DNA of 38,839 bases from RGIG3009 sp045541495. GTDB lineage: Bacteria; Bacillota; Clostridia; Oscillospirales; Acutalibacteraceae. The DNA lies in contig JAZQJE010000022.1 in NCBI GenBank assembly GCA_045541495.1, positions 1-38,839 on the forward strand. The letters run 5' to 3'. The notes under the pieces were generated by a model that worked only from the letters and a program-made list of their open reading frames with translations, did not search any database and had not been told where the DNA came from. Shown one piece after another: positions 6,534-15,112 of this stretch. Positions within the stretch are counted from its first letter, which is position 1. Every line of letters starts with the position of its first letter. Made by a program: the position numbers and the translations under genes.

Positions 6534-7865
6534 ATGGCAAAACCAATCGTAGCGGTGGTGGGCCGTCCCAACGTGGGTAAATCCACCCTGTTCAACAAAT
6601 TAATCGGACAACGGTTATCCATTGTCAAAGACACCCCCGGTGTCACCCGCGACCGCATTTTTGCAGCGTGTGAATGGCGGGGTCGCACCTTTATGTTGGC
6701 GGATACCGGCGGTATTGAACCTCATTCCGATGATATCATTTTGTCCCAAATGCGCCATCAGGCCAATTTGGCCATCGAACAAGCGGATGTGATCGTGTTG
6801 GTCACCGATCTGCAGGCGGGTGTGACCGCCAATGACGCGGATGTAGCCACCATGTTGCAAAAAAGCGGTAAACCCGTAGTGTTGTGTGTCAATAAATGCG
6901 ACCGCATCGGCGCGCTGCCCGCCGAATTTTATGAATTTTACAATTTAGGGTTGGGTGACCCCATTGCCGTATCGTCCATTCACGGTACGGGTACCGGCGA
7001 TCTGTTGGACGCGGTATTTGACTATTTGCCTCCCGAAATTGAGGAAGAAGACGACAGCGACTGCATTAAGGTGGCGGTCATCGGCAAGCCCAATGCGGGA
7101 AAATCGTCCTTGATCAATGCCTTGGCAGGAGAAGAGCGAAGCATCGTTTCCAACATTGCGGGTACTACCCGTGATGCCATCGACACTGAAATTAACGGTA
7201 AACACGGCCGCTTTTTACTTATTGATACGGCAGGTTTGCGCCGCCGCAGTAAAGTGGACGACGCCATTGAAAAATACAGTGTGTTACGCGCCGAAATGGC
7301 GGTGGAACGGGCAGATGTCTGTGTTATCCTCATTGATGGTGTGGAAGGCTTTACCGAACAGGACAGCAAAGTAGCGGGTATCGCTCACGAAAAAGGCAAA
7401 GCCTGTATCATCGCCGTTAATAAATGGGACGCCGTGGAAAAAGACGACAAGACCATGAACAAAGTCCGCAAACAACTGGAAAACGATTTCAGTTTCATGG
7501 CCTATGCCCCCTTTGTATTCATTTCCGCTAAAACGGGTCAGCGGTTGGACCGATTGTTGGAACTGATTACCTATGTGAACGGTCAACATTCCATGCGGGT
7601 GTCCACGGGCATGCTTAACGATGTGTTGGCAATGGCCACCACCCGTGTGCAACCGCCCACAGATCGGGGACGTCGGTTGAAGATCTATTATGTAACGCAA
7701 CCTTCTACTTGCCCGCCTACCTTTGTGTTTTTTGTTAATCGGGCAGACCTGTTCCATTTCTCCTATCAACGGTATTTGGAAAATCAATTGCGAGAAACCT
7801 TTGGCTTGGAAGGCACCCCCGTTCGTTTTATCATTCGCGAGCGTGGCGACAACAGCGGCAAATAA
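6534..7865 (+). CDS. der: Ribosome biogenesis GTPase Der
   Basis: 443 residues with two tandem GTPase domains, the hallmark of Der/EngA. G1 motifs are GRPNVGKST near the N-terminus and GKPNAGKSS near residue 185, with NKCD and NKWD guanine-specificity motifs and a C-terminal KH-like domain. Der acts in 50S subunit maturation. ATG 6534 is chosen (MAKPIVAVVG...) because GAGAGG lies 8 nt upstream; an in-frame GTG at 6525 overlaps the stop of the preceding gene. plsY follows after 12 nt. Confidence 0.96.
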   Translation: MAKPIVAVVGRPNVGKSTLFNKLIGQRLSIVKDTPGVTRDRIFAACEWRGRTFMLADTGGIEPHSDDIILSQMRHQANLAIEQADVIVLVTDLQAGVTANDADVATMLQKSGKPVVLCVNKCDRIGALPAEFYEFYNLGLGDPIAVSSIHGTGTGDLLDAVFDYLPPEIEEEDDSDCIKVAVIGKPNAGKSSLINALAGEERSIVSNIAGTTRDAIDTEINGKHGRFLLIDTAGLRRRSKVDDAIEKYSVLRAEMAVERADVCVILIDGVEGFTEQDSKVAGIAHEKGKACIIAVNKWDAVEKDDKTMNKVRKQLENDFSFMAYAPFVFISAKTGQRLDRLLELITYVNGQHSMRVSTGMLNDVLAMATTRVQPPTDRGRRLKIYYVTQPSTCPPTFVFFVNRADLFHFSYQRYLENQLRETFGLEGTPVRFIIRERGDNSGK

Positions 7866-7877
7866 GGAAGGATTATC

Positions 7878-8576
7878 ATGAACGCATTTTTCTTGTTTTT
7901 CAATAACAGTTGGGCGGCGTTATTGCTGACCATTATCACTTCCTATTTGTTGGGCAGTATCAGTTTCGCTATCATCATCACCAAACTGTTCAGCAAAAAT
8001 GACATCCGAGATTTCGGTAGCGGCAATGCGGGTGCTACCAATGTGTTGCGCGCGCAGGGAAAACTCCCTGCATTGCTCACCGCCCTTGGTGATATCGGTA
8101 AAAGTATTGCGGCAGTGTTGTTAAGCGGTTATTTGATGATGAACATACAGTTATCCCCATTGCCGTCATCTTCCCCCGTCGATACCTTGGAAGAACTCAA
8201 ATTGATCGGCTTTTATTTGGCGGGCTTTTTCAGCATTTTAGGACATATGTTCCCGCTGTTTTTCGGTTTTCGCGGTGGAAAAGGCGTCGCGACCACCTTC
8301 GGTATGATGGTTCTGTTGGATTGGCGAGTGGCGCTGGTGCTGTTGATGGTATTTGTCGTTGTGATTCTCACCACTCGCATGGTGTCGCTGGGCTCAGTGC
8401 TGGCGGCGGTTTCTTTTCCGATTTCCACATGGATCTTCCGCGCCTGTTTGGATGGACTGACCCCCACGATGGTCTGGTTTTGCACCGGTATGACAGCGCT
8501 CATTGCCGCCTTGGTGATCTTCCGCCACCGTGCCAATATCAAACGTATTATCGCAGGGACAGAAAGCAAGATTTGA
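7878..8576 (+). CDS. plsY: Glycerol-3-phosphate acyltransferase PlsY
   Basis: 232 residues, multi-spanning membrane protein. Contains the three PlsY motifs: GSISFAIII with the following segment, GSGNAGATNVLR, and GFRGGKGVATTFG. PlsY transfers an acyl group from acyl-phosphate to glycerol 3-phosphate, the first step of phospholipid synthesis. It lies directly before gpsA, whose product makes its substrate. There is a somewhat long hydrophilic insert (SPLPSSSPVDTLEE) after the second helix; otherwise it is ordinary. Confidence 0.95.
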   Translation: MNAFFLFFNNSWAALLLTIITSYLLGSISFAIIITKLFSKNDIRDFGSGNAGATNVLRAQGKLPALLTALGDIGKSIAAVLLSGYLMMNIQLSPLPSSSPVDTLEELKLIGFYLAGFFSILGHMFPLFFGFRGGKGVATTFGMMVLLDWRVALVLLMVFVVVILTTRMVSLGSVLAAVSFPISTWIFRACLDGLTPTMVWFCTGMTALIAALVIFRHRANIKRIIAGTESKI

Positions 8577-8586
8577 GGTGAAAAAC

Positions 8587-9591
8587 ATGGGGAATATTGC
8601 CGTTTTAGGTGCCGGCGGCTGGGGTACAGCATTGGCGGTTACCGCCTCCCGCATGGGTCATACGGTAACACTGTGGTCGCCCTTTCAAGAGGAAATCGAC
8701 GGTATCCGTCGCCACGGCCAACACATGAAACTGTTGCCCGGTATCGCGGTGCCGCCATCGATCGCGTTGACCACGGATATCTCCTGTATTGCTCATACAG
8801 ACCTTGTCATTTTAGCGGTACCGTCCTTTGCCATTGCGGGGACGGCGGCGGCCATGGCCCCCTATGTGACAGAGGGTATGCTCATCGCCAATGCCGGTAA
8901 AGGCATTGAAGAACACACCTATCGCCGTTTTACCCAAGTTATTGAAGACGTCTTACCTCACACGGCGGTGGTGGCGTTATCGGGCCCCTCTCATGCCGAA
9001 GAAGTGGGACGGGGCGTTCCCACTTTATTGGTAGCGGCCTCCCGTGACCTGTCCTATGCCGAACGAGTACAACAGTTGCTCATCAGTGACACCTTACGTA
9101 TCTACACATCCGATGATGTGATCGGTGCGGAACTGGGCGGCGCTTTTAAAAACGTGATTGCCCTCGGCGCGGGTATTTGCGACGGTTTACAGATGGGTGA
9201 TAACACCAAAGCCGCACTGATGACCCGCGGTTTAGCAGAAGTGGCGCGATTGGGTGTATCCATGGGTGCCAAAGCCAGCACCTTTGCGGGCCTTACGGGG
9301 ATGGGTGACTTGATCGTTACCTGCGGTAGTATGCATTCCCGTAACCGCCGCGCGGGTATTTTGATCGGACAGGGCGTTTCGCCTGCTGACGCGGTAAAAC
9401 AAGTGGGAACGGTGGAAGGATATCTGGCGGCAGAGACCGCCTACCGCCTGTCGGTCAAAGCGCAAGTTCCTATGCCCATTACCGAAGCTTGCTACCGCAT
9501 TTGTTACGAAAACTATTCCCCGCGGGAAGCGGTAAAAACACTGATGTCCCGCCCCGGTTGTCACGAAGACGATACCGTTTGGTTTGCGTAA
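8587..9591 (+). CDS. gpsA: NAD(P)-dependent glycerol-3-phosphate dehydrogenase
   Basis: 334 residues. The N-terminal Rossmann motif GAGGWGTALAV, the segment ALSGPSHAEEVGRGVPT, the catalytic-lysine region GAFKNVIALGAGI and the RNRRAG stretch identify GpsA. It reduces dihydroxyacetone phosphate to glycerol 3-phosphate, feeding PlsY encoded just upstream. ATG 8587 follows GAGGTG with correct spacing; an earlier in-frame start at 8530 overlaps plsY. A terminator follows the gene. In many spore-forming relatives spoIVA comes next; it does not here. Confidence 0.96.
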   Translation: MGNIAVLGAGGWGTALAVTASRMGHTVTLWSPFQEEIDGIRRHGQHMKLLPGIAVPPSIALTTDISCIAHTDLVILAVPSFAIAGTAAAMAPYVTEGMLIANAGKGIEEHTYRRFTQVIEDVLPHTAVVALSGPSHAEEVGRGVPTLLVAASRDLSYAERVQQLLISDTLRIYTSDDVIGAELGGAFKNVIALGAGICDGLQMGDNTKAALMTRGLAEVARLGVSMGAKASTFAGLTGMGDLIVTCGSMHSRNRRAGILIGQGVSPADAVKQVGTVEGYLAAETAYRLSVKAQVPMPITEACYRICYENYSPREAVKTLMSRPGCHEDDTVWFA

Positions 9592-9594
9592 ATC

Positions 9595-9630
9595 AAAACC
9601 GCCTTCCTCAAAACGAGGAAAGCGGTTTTT
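9595..9630 (+). terminator. Intrinsic terminator after gpsA
   Basis: AAAACCGCCTTCCTC pairs with GAGGAAAGCGGTTTT (one internal bulge), then TTTTT. Confidence 0.85.
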
Positions 9631-9677
9631 GCATAGTTTGTCCGTTCGGTGACATACTGAACCACGGAGGGGACAGT

Positions 9678-10136
9678 ATGCATATAGGGCGGTTGAAACG
9701 TTTTTTTCTGTTATTCAGTATCGGCGGTCTGGCCTATAATTTTATGGAGATCTTGTGGCGGGGATATAGCCATTGGTCCATGTTTTTGGTGGGCGGGACC
9801 TGTTTTCAGTTGATCGGCCGTATCGGGAAACGGCTGAAAGGGTGTTCGTTGCTTGCGCGAAGCGGTCTTTGCGCGTTAGCCGTAACCGCGGTGGAATATA
9901 TCAGCGGTTGTATTGTCAATCTTCGCTTGCACTTGCATGTGTGGGATTACAGTCACCTGCTTGGGAATATCCGCGGCCAGGTGTGCTTGCCGTTCAGTCT
10001 GTTATGGGGACTGATCAGTCTACCCGCCATGCCGCTGTATGTTTATTTGGAGGGACAAATATCCCGCAAAGGACAGGTCACGCAACGAGGGGAACGGGCC
10101 TCGCAGACTTCTCTGCCGAACAGTACCAATCGATGA
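9678..10136 (+). CDS. CmpB-type putative ABC transporter permease, small membrane protein
   Basis: 152 residues from the ATG at 9678, which has GGAGGGG upstream. About four hydrophobic helices are visible. The segment EYISGCIVN...LHVWDYSHLLGNIRGQVCLPFSLLWG matches the pattern of the ABC_trans_CmpB family (PF06541), a group of clostridial integral membrane proteins whose transport role is unproven. The last 25 or so residues are hydrophilic and lie opposite the 3' end of nth, with which the gene overlaps by 94 nt tail to tail. That tail could be a late extension caused by loss of an earlier stop. Confidence 0.7.
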   Translation: MHIGRLKRFFLLFSIGGLAYNFMEILWRGYSHWSMFLVGGTCFQLIGRIGKRLKGCSLLARSGLCALAVTAVEYISGCIVNLRLHLHVWDYSHLLGNIRGQVCLPFSLLWGLISLPAMPLYVYLEGQISRKGQVTQRGERASQTSLPNSTNR

Positions 10137-10675
10137 CAAAAGTCGTTGCTCTTGTCAGGCGGTAACAAACGGCGTAACTGCTCCTCCACTTTGCGAGGGT
10201 CTTTGCTGTCGCACAACCCCAAGCGATTGGAAATGCGGATACAATGGGTATCCGCCACCACTGCACCGGGCATGTGAAAAATATCGCCGCACACCAAATT
10301 GGCGGTTTTGCGTCCCACCCCCGGTAACGCCGTCAATTCTTCCATGGTAGCGGGAACTTTGCCGCCGTGTTTGTCGAGAAGCATCTGCGCCATGGCCACT
10401 AGATCGCGAGCTTTGGTTTTAAACAGGCCGCAAGAGCGGATATAGGGCTCCACCTCTTCGGCGGCAGCGGCGGCAAAGGTCGCCGCATCGGGAAACCGCT
10501 CAAACAAAGCGGGAGTCACCAAGTTGACGCGGGCATCGGTACATTGGGCGGATAGGCGCACCGCCACCAACAAATGAAAGGCGTTGCGCTGCTCATAATC
10601 CAGCGAACAGATCGCGTCGGGATACCGTTGTTCTAACCGTTCCACCGCCGCCAACGCCCGTTGCTTTTTCGTCAT
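10043..10675 (-). CDS. nth: Endonuclease III
   Basis: 210 residues, standard length. Helix-hairpin-helix motif LPGVGRKTA with catalytic Lys at 123, catalytic Asp at 142 (ADTHC), and the C-terminal iron-sulfur loop C191-X6-C198-X2-C201-X5-C207. It removes oxidised pyrimidines and cleaves the abasic site. The 4Fe-4S-coding 3' end overlaps the 3' end of the convergent membrane-protein gene. A weak SD (AAAGGA) lies before ATG 10675. All key residues are present. Confidence 0.95.
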   Translation of the reverse strand: MTKKQRALAAVERLEQRYPDAICSLDYEQRNAFHLLVAVRLSAQCTDARVNLVTPALFERFPDAATFAAAAAEEVEPYIRSCGLFKTKARDLVAMAQMLLDKHGGKVPATMEELTALPGVGRKTANLVCGDIFHMPGAVVADTHCIRISNRLGLCDSKDPRKVEEQLRRLLPPDKSNDFCHRLVLFGREVCEARSPRCVTCPLRDICPSK

Positions 10676-10738
10676 AATACCATCACGTCCTTTTCAAAAA
10701 GTTTACCATGTGGAATGTTGCCTGTCAATTTGAAATAC

Positions 10739-10766
10739 TTGCATATTATACAAAATGCGGTATAAT
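10739..10766 (+). promoter_or_regulatory. Promoter of rarA
   Basis: TTGCAT (10739-10744), 16-nt spacer, TATAAT (10761-10766), 24 nt before the start codon, so the leader is very short. Confidence 0.7.
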
Positions 10767-10789
10767 GGAATATGTAAGTAGGTGATCGT

Positions 10790-12061
10790 ATGACAACAGC
10801 ACCGTTAGCCGATCGGATGCGTCCGCAAACGTTAGACGACATGGTGGGACAACAACATTTGTTAGGCCCTGATTGTGCGTTGCGGGGGATCATTGAATCG
10901 GGACGCATCCCCAACATGATCTTTTACGGCCCGTCGGGTATCGGCAAGACTACGCTGGCGAGCATTATAGCCGCCCGCACCGATAAACGGCTACACCGTT
11001 TAAACGGCACCACCGCGTCCACAGCGGATATCCGCGCCGTGGCGGAAGAGGTGGGGACGTTGGCGGGCTCGGGCGGTATTTTGTTGTATTTGGATGAGAT
11101 TCAGTATTTCAATAAAAAGCAACAACAGACATTGCTGGAACATATCGAAAACGGCAATATCACCCTCATTGCCTCCACCACCGAAAATCCCTATTTTTAT
11201 GTCTACAACGCCATTCTCAGCCGCTCCACGGTGTTCGAATTTAAACCCGTAGAACCCGCCGAGGTGCACCGCGCCATCGAGCGAGGATTTCGGTTCTTGG
11301 AAGAAGAACAGGGAACGCCCATCACCGTGGAAAACGGGGTGGCGGATACCATCGCCTATGCTTGCGGCGGCGATGTGCGAAAATCCTTAAATGCTGTGGA
11401 ACTGTGTGTGTTGGCGGCGCGCCCCAATGAAAGCGGCAATCTCACCATCACCGAAACCTTGGTAGAACAGGTCGTGCAAAAAAGCGCCATGCGCTATGAT
11501 CGTGACGGCGACGAACATTACGACCTGTTATCAGCTTTCCAAAAATCCATGCGTGGTTCCGATCCCGATGCCGCTATTCATTATTTGGCGCGGTTGCTGT
11601 CGGCGGGCGATCTGCCGTCAGTCTGCCGTCGATTACTGGTTTGTGCCGCCGAAGACGTGGGGCTTGCTTACCCTATGATTCTGCCCATCGTTAAAGCGGC
11701 GGTGGACAGCGCGTTGCAAGTGGGATTGCCGGAAGCGCGGATTCCCTTGGCTGATGCGGTGATTATGGTGGCTATGGCACCCAAATCCGCCTCGGGTCAC
11801 GATGCTATCAATGCCGCCATGGCGGATGTGGAGATGGGGAAGACCGGTGCTATTCCGCGACAATTGCAAAACAAACATTACGACGGCGCCGATGCCAAGA
11901 TCAAAGGGCAGTTCTATAAATATCCCCACGAATACCCCCACCATTGGGTGGAACAGCAATATTTGCCGGATGCCATTAAAAACGCCGTGTATTACAAGGC
12001 GGGAGAAAACAAAAACGAACAAGCATTTGCCGAATATTGGAAGCAGATCAAAGGGCGATAA
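10790..12061 (+). CDS. rarA: Replication-associated recombination protein A (RarA/MgsA)
   Basis: 423 residues. AAA+ ATPase with Walker A GPSGIGKTT (from about residue 47), Walker B LYLDEIQYF, sensor STTENPYFYV and the C-terminal domain that includes DAINAAMADVEMG and the PHHWVEQQYLPD box typical of RarA. It acts at stalled replication forks. GTAGGTG serves as SD. It is monocistronic by appearance: its own promoter lies close upstream and the next promoter is 40 nt downstream. Confidence 0.95.
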   Translation: MTTAPLADRMRPQTLDDMVGQQHLLGPDCALRGIIESGRIPNMIFYGPSGIGKTTLASIIAARTDKRLHRLNGTTASTADIRAVAEEVGTLAGSGGILLYLDEIQYFNKKQQQTLLEHIENGNITLIASTTENPYFYVYNAILSRSTVFEFKPVEPAEVHRAIERGFRFLEEEQGTPITVENGVADTIAYACGGDVRKSLNAVELCVLAARPNESGNLTITETLVEQVVQKSAMRYDRDGDEHYDLLSAFQKSMRGSDPDAAIHYLARLLSAGDLPSVCRRLLVCAAEDVGLAYPMILPIVKAAVDSALQVGLPEARIPLADAVIMVAMAPKSASGHDAINAAMADVEMGKTGAIPRQLQNKHYDGADAKIKGQFYKYPHEYPHHWVEQQYLPDAIKNAVYYKAGENKNEQAFAEYWKQIKGR

Positions 12062-12101
12062 AACGAGGGACCATCCTTTTTCAAAATAACCCGAAAATAT
12101 A

Positions 12102-12130
12102 TTGACTTTTGACAGAAAAACCGCTATATT
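12102..12130 (+). promoter_or_regulatory. Promoter of the potABCD operon
   Basis: TTGACT (12102-12107), 17-nt spacer, TATATT (12125-12130). Predicted start near 12137, leaving a leader of about 200 nt. Confidence 0.75.
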
Positions 12131-12136
12131 GTATTT

Positions 12137-12337
12137 TGTTGTCTATTGTATATTATAAAGAATAGGCCGCATCTTAGCATATCAAGGCAGTATGAGGCAT
12201 CGCCGCAGTCGCTTGTTGACGGCTGTGAAAAACCCTTTGCGGAGGGCGTTGCTCAAAGTACTGCGGTTTCACGCGTTACACGCGAAACTTTCGTACGCAG
12301 AAATACCTGTGTATACACCGCAAAGGGGGATGCCGCT
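12137..12337 (+). other. Structured 200-nt leader of potA
   Basis: No convincing gene. The distal part can fold: CTGCG (12261-12265) with CGCAG (12296-12300) encloses a hairpin GTTTC (12266-12270) with GAAAC (12284-12288). No T-run follows, so it is not a terminator. It may control potA translation or stability; it resembles no riboswitch that I know. The frame of potA stays open through it (to 12146), but no SD supports an earlier start. Confidence 0.4.
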
Positions 12338-13483
12338 ATGCAAACAAAAGAAATCATCAAATTAAAAGACATTACCGTTTCTTTCGACGGAGAACAGGTG
12401 TTGAGCGGACTGGATCTCAATATCTCAGACGGAGAATTTGTGACCTTGCTGGGCCCTTCGGGTTGTGGCAAGACCACCACACTGAGGATTATCGGCGGCT
12501 TCGTCACTCCCGACAGCGGTAGTGTTTTTTTTGACGGCAAAGATATTGCTGATCTGCCGCCTTACAAGCGGCAGGTAAATACCATTTTCCAACGCTACGC
12601 GTTGTTTCCCCACCTCAACGTGGAGGACAATGTGGCTTTTGGTATGCGCGTGCAAAAGAAAAAGAACGGCGAGGTCAGAGAAACCGTCGACCGTATGTTA
12701 AAACTGGTCAACCTCACCGGATTTAACAAACGGCGGGTGGATACCCTGTCAGGTGGTCAGCAACAACGGGTGGCCATTGCCCGTGCATTGGCCAACAATC
12801 CTCGTGTTCTGTTGTTAGACGAGCCGCTGGCCGCTTTGGATCTTAAACTGCGTAAGGACATGCAGGTGGAACTGAAAAACATCCAAAAAAGTTTGGGTAT
12901 CACCTTTATTTATGTCACTCACGATCAGGAAGAAGCCCTGTCCATGTCGGATACCGTGGTGGTGATGGACGCAGGTCGCATCCAACAGATTGGTACCCCG
13001 CAAGATATCTATAACGAGCCGCAAAACGCTTTTGTGGCTGACTTCATCGGGGAAAGCAACATCTTGGACGGTGTCATGCACGAAGACTATTTGGTGGAAT
13101 TCTTCGGCCGCAAATTCAAGTGTTTGGACGCGGGCTTTGACAAAAAAGAGCCCGTGGACGTGGTCATCCGCCCTGAGGATATCGATATTGTCCCTGCCGA
13201 TAAAGGCCATCTAACGGGTAAAGTCACCGCCGTTACCTTTAAAGGTGTGCATTTCGAAACCATCGTGGATTTTAAAGGCTTTAAATGGATGATCCAAACC
13301 ACTGACTACTATCCCGTCGACTCGGTGATCGGTATCGTGTTAAACCCCGAGGATATCCATATCATGAAAAAATCCGAATATTCGGGTCTGTTCGGCGATT
13401 ACAGTTCCTATTCCGAGGAATTTGATGAAATGGCGAACCCCGAGATTGACCTCACCGAAGAGTATACGGAGGCCGAATCATGA
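12338..13483 (+). CDS. potA: Spermidine/putrescine ABC transporter ATPase PotA
   Basis: 381 residues from the ATG at 12338, preceded by AAAGGGGGA. Walker A GPSGCGKTT (about 39-47), Q-loop FQRYALFPHL, signature LSGGQQQRVAIARAL, Walker B VLLLDEPLAALD and the H-loop THDQEEALSMSD are all present; the C-terminal part is a TOBE-type regulatory domain, as in the CUT1/PotA class. It energises import of spermidine and putrescine with PotB, PotC and PotD encoded next. potB starts by 4-nt overlap. The N-terminal frame extension is rejected. Confidence 0.93.
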   Translation: MQTKEIIKLKDITVSFDGEQVLSGLDLNISDGEFVTLLGPSGCGKTTTLRIIGGFVTPDSGSVFFDGKDIADLPPYKRQVNTIFQRYALFPHLNVEDNVAFGMRVQKKKNGEVRETVDRMLKLVNLTGFNKRRVDTLSGGQQQRVAIARALANNPRVLLLDEPLAALDLKLRKDMQVELKNIQKSLGITFIYVTHDQEEALSMSDTVVVMDAGRIQQIGTPQDIYNEPQNAFVADFIGESNILDGVMHEDYLVEFFGRKFKCLDAGFDKKEPVDVVIRPEDIDIVPADKGHLTGKVTAVTFKGVHFETIVDFKGFKWMIQTTDYYPVDSVIGIVLNPEDIHIMKKSEYSGLFGDYSSYSEEFDEMANPEIDLTEEYTEAES

Positions 13484-14301
13484 TCAAATCGAAAGTCGCA
13501 GCAGCACCTTTTACGGTGTGGATGTTGCTCTTTACCGTCATCCCCTTGGGGATCGTATTGTGGTTCGCGTTTACCGACAGTACCGGTCAGTTCACCCTAT
13601 CCAATCTTTCCTATATTTGGGATCACGCGGCCACTTTCGGCGTATCCATTTTCTACGGTGGTATTGCTACAGCCATTTGCCTTGTCTTGGCCTTTCCGCT
13701 GGCATATACTATTTCCCGTTCCACCGATCGAGTGCAACAGACCATGGTCCTTATGATCATGTTGCCCATGTGGATGAATTTTCTGCTTCGCACGTATGCG
13801 TGGATGTCCATTTTGGAGAATAACGGGTTTATCAACCAACTGCTCCGCCTTATCGGCGTGTTGGCGGAGGGTGAATCGGTTTCGCTTATCAATACCGGCG
13901 GTGCGGTGGTGCTGGGCATGGTGTATAACTTCTTGCCCTTTATGGTGTTGCCCTTGTATTCCGTTATGGCGAAGATCGACGGCAGTGTGATTGAAGCCGC
14001 CCAAGATCTGGGCTCCAACACTTTACAGGTGTTTTCAAAAGTGGTTATTCCGCTTTCTATTCCCGGTATGCTCAGTGGCATCACCATGGTCTTCGTGCCC
14101 GCGGTGAGTACCTTTGTTATTACCAAGCTGCTGGGCGGCAGTAAAACTCTCATGATCGGCGACGCCATCGAAACCATGTTTATCGGCCAAGGCGCTGATT
14201 ACCATGTGGGCGCGGCGTTATCGCTGGTACTCATGGTGCTGATCTTGGTGTGTATGGCGGTTACCAACATGGCCGATAAGGGAGAGGAGGATGCGGTATG
14301 A
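13480..14301 (+). CDS. potB: Spermidine/putrescine ABC transporter permease PotB
   Basis: 273 residues with six predicted membrane helices. The inner-membrane coupling motif EAAQDLGSNTLQVFSKVVIPLSIPG is that of MetI-type importers and the sequence around LLRTYAWMSILENNGFIN is characteristic of PotB. It overlaps potA by ATGA and potC by 4 nt, so translation is coupled along the operon. It forms the membrane channel with PotC. Confidence 0.93.
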   Translation: MIKSKVAAAPFTVWMLLFTVIPLGIVLWFAFTDSTGQFTLSNLSYIWDHAATFGVSIFYGGIATAICLVLAFPLAYTISRSTDRVQQTMVLMIMLPMWMNFLLRTYAWMSILENNGFINQLLRLIGVLAEGESVSLINTGGAVVLGMVYNFLPFMVLPLYSVMAKIDGSVIEAAQDLGSNTLQVFSKVVIPLSIPGMLSGITMVFVPAVSTFVITKLLGGSKTLMIGDAIETMFIGQGADYHVGAALSLVLMVLILVCMAVTNMADKGEEDAV

Positions 14302-15095
14302 AAACCTTATCCCGTATCTACAACGCCCTTATTTTCCTGTTCCTGTACGCCCCCATCTTTGTGCTGATCGTGTTTTCTTTTAACGATTCCAAAAGCCGCG
14401 TGGTGTGGAACGGTTTTTCTCTGCGCTGGTATGCGGAGTTGTTCCAAGACACCGAGATCTTAAATGCTCTGGGCGTTACGTTGTCCATTGCGGTTATCGC
14501 GACGATTGTTTCAACCTTGATCGGCACGTTAGCGGCTATCGGTTTCCGCAGTGTCAATGCCAAACTGCGCAATACCTTGATGGCACTCAACAATCTCCCC
14601 ATGGTCAATCCCGAGATCGTAACGGGTATTGCCCTTATGTTGCTTTTTGTGTTTATTCACCGCACCACGGGTTTGTTACAACCGGGATATGTACCACTCT
14701 TGTTATCCCATATCACTTTCTGTATTCCCTATGTGGTGTTGCAGGTGTTACCCCGTTTACGGCAAGCCAATCCCCATTTGTATGAAGCGGCGGTGGATCT
14801 GGGATGCCGTCCCGTGTCGGCGTTCATGAAAGTTATGGTGCCTGAGATCTTACCCGGCATTATCACCGGTGCATTGATGGCATTCACCATGTCACTGGAC
14901 GATTTTGTGATCAGCCTGTTCACTTCCGGCGCCACGGCGCAAAACCTATCGGTTACCATTTATGCCATGGTGAAACGGCGTGTCACACCGGAGATTAATG
15001 CACTGTCTACCTTAATGTTTGGCGCGGTACTGGTGTTATTGATCGTCGTCAACGTGTTGCAGATCAAAACCGCCCCAAAACAGGCGAAAAAATAA
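14298..15095 (+). CDS. potC: Spermidine/putrescine ABC transporter permease PotC
   Basis: 265 residues with six predicted membrane helices. Characteristic segments are LFLYAPIFVLIVFSFNDS near the N-terminus and the coupling motif EAAVDLGCRPVSAFMKVMVP; LDDFVISLFTSG is the PotC C-terminal signature. It overlaps potB by 4 nt. It partners with PotB in the membrane and is driven by PotA. Nothing unusual was seen in length or residues. Confidence 0.93.
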   Translation: MKTLSRIYNALIFLFLYAPIFVLIVFSFNDSKSRVVWNGFSLRWYAELFQDTEILNALGVTLSIAVIATIVSTLIGTLAAIGFRSVNAKLRNTLMALNNLPMVNPEIVTGIALMLLFVFIHRTTGLLQPGYVPLLLSHITFCIPYVVLQVLPRLRQANPHLYEAAVDLGCRPVSAFMKVMVPEILPGIITGALMAFTMSLDDFVISLFTSGATAQNLSVTIYAMVKRRVTPEINALSTLMFGAVLVLLIVVNVLQIKTAPKQAKK

Positions 15096-15112
15096 ACAAG
15101 GGGGAAGGACAT

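Noticed and set aside
12146..12337. N-terminal extension of potA, possibly an extra domain
   Set aside because: The sequence is not protein-like, lies in a structured leader, and AAAGGGGGA supports the start at 12338.
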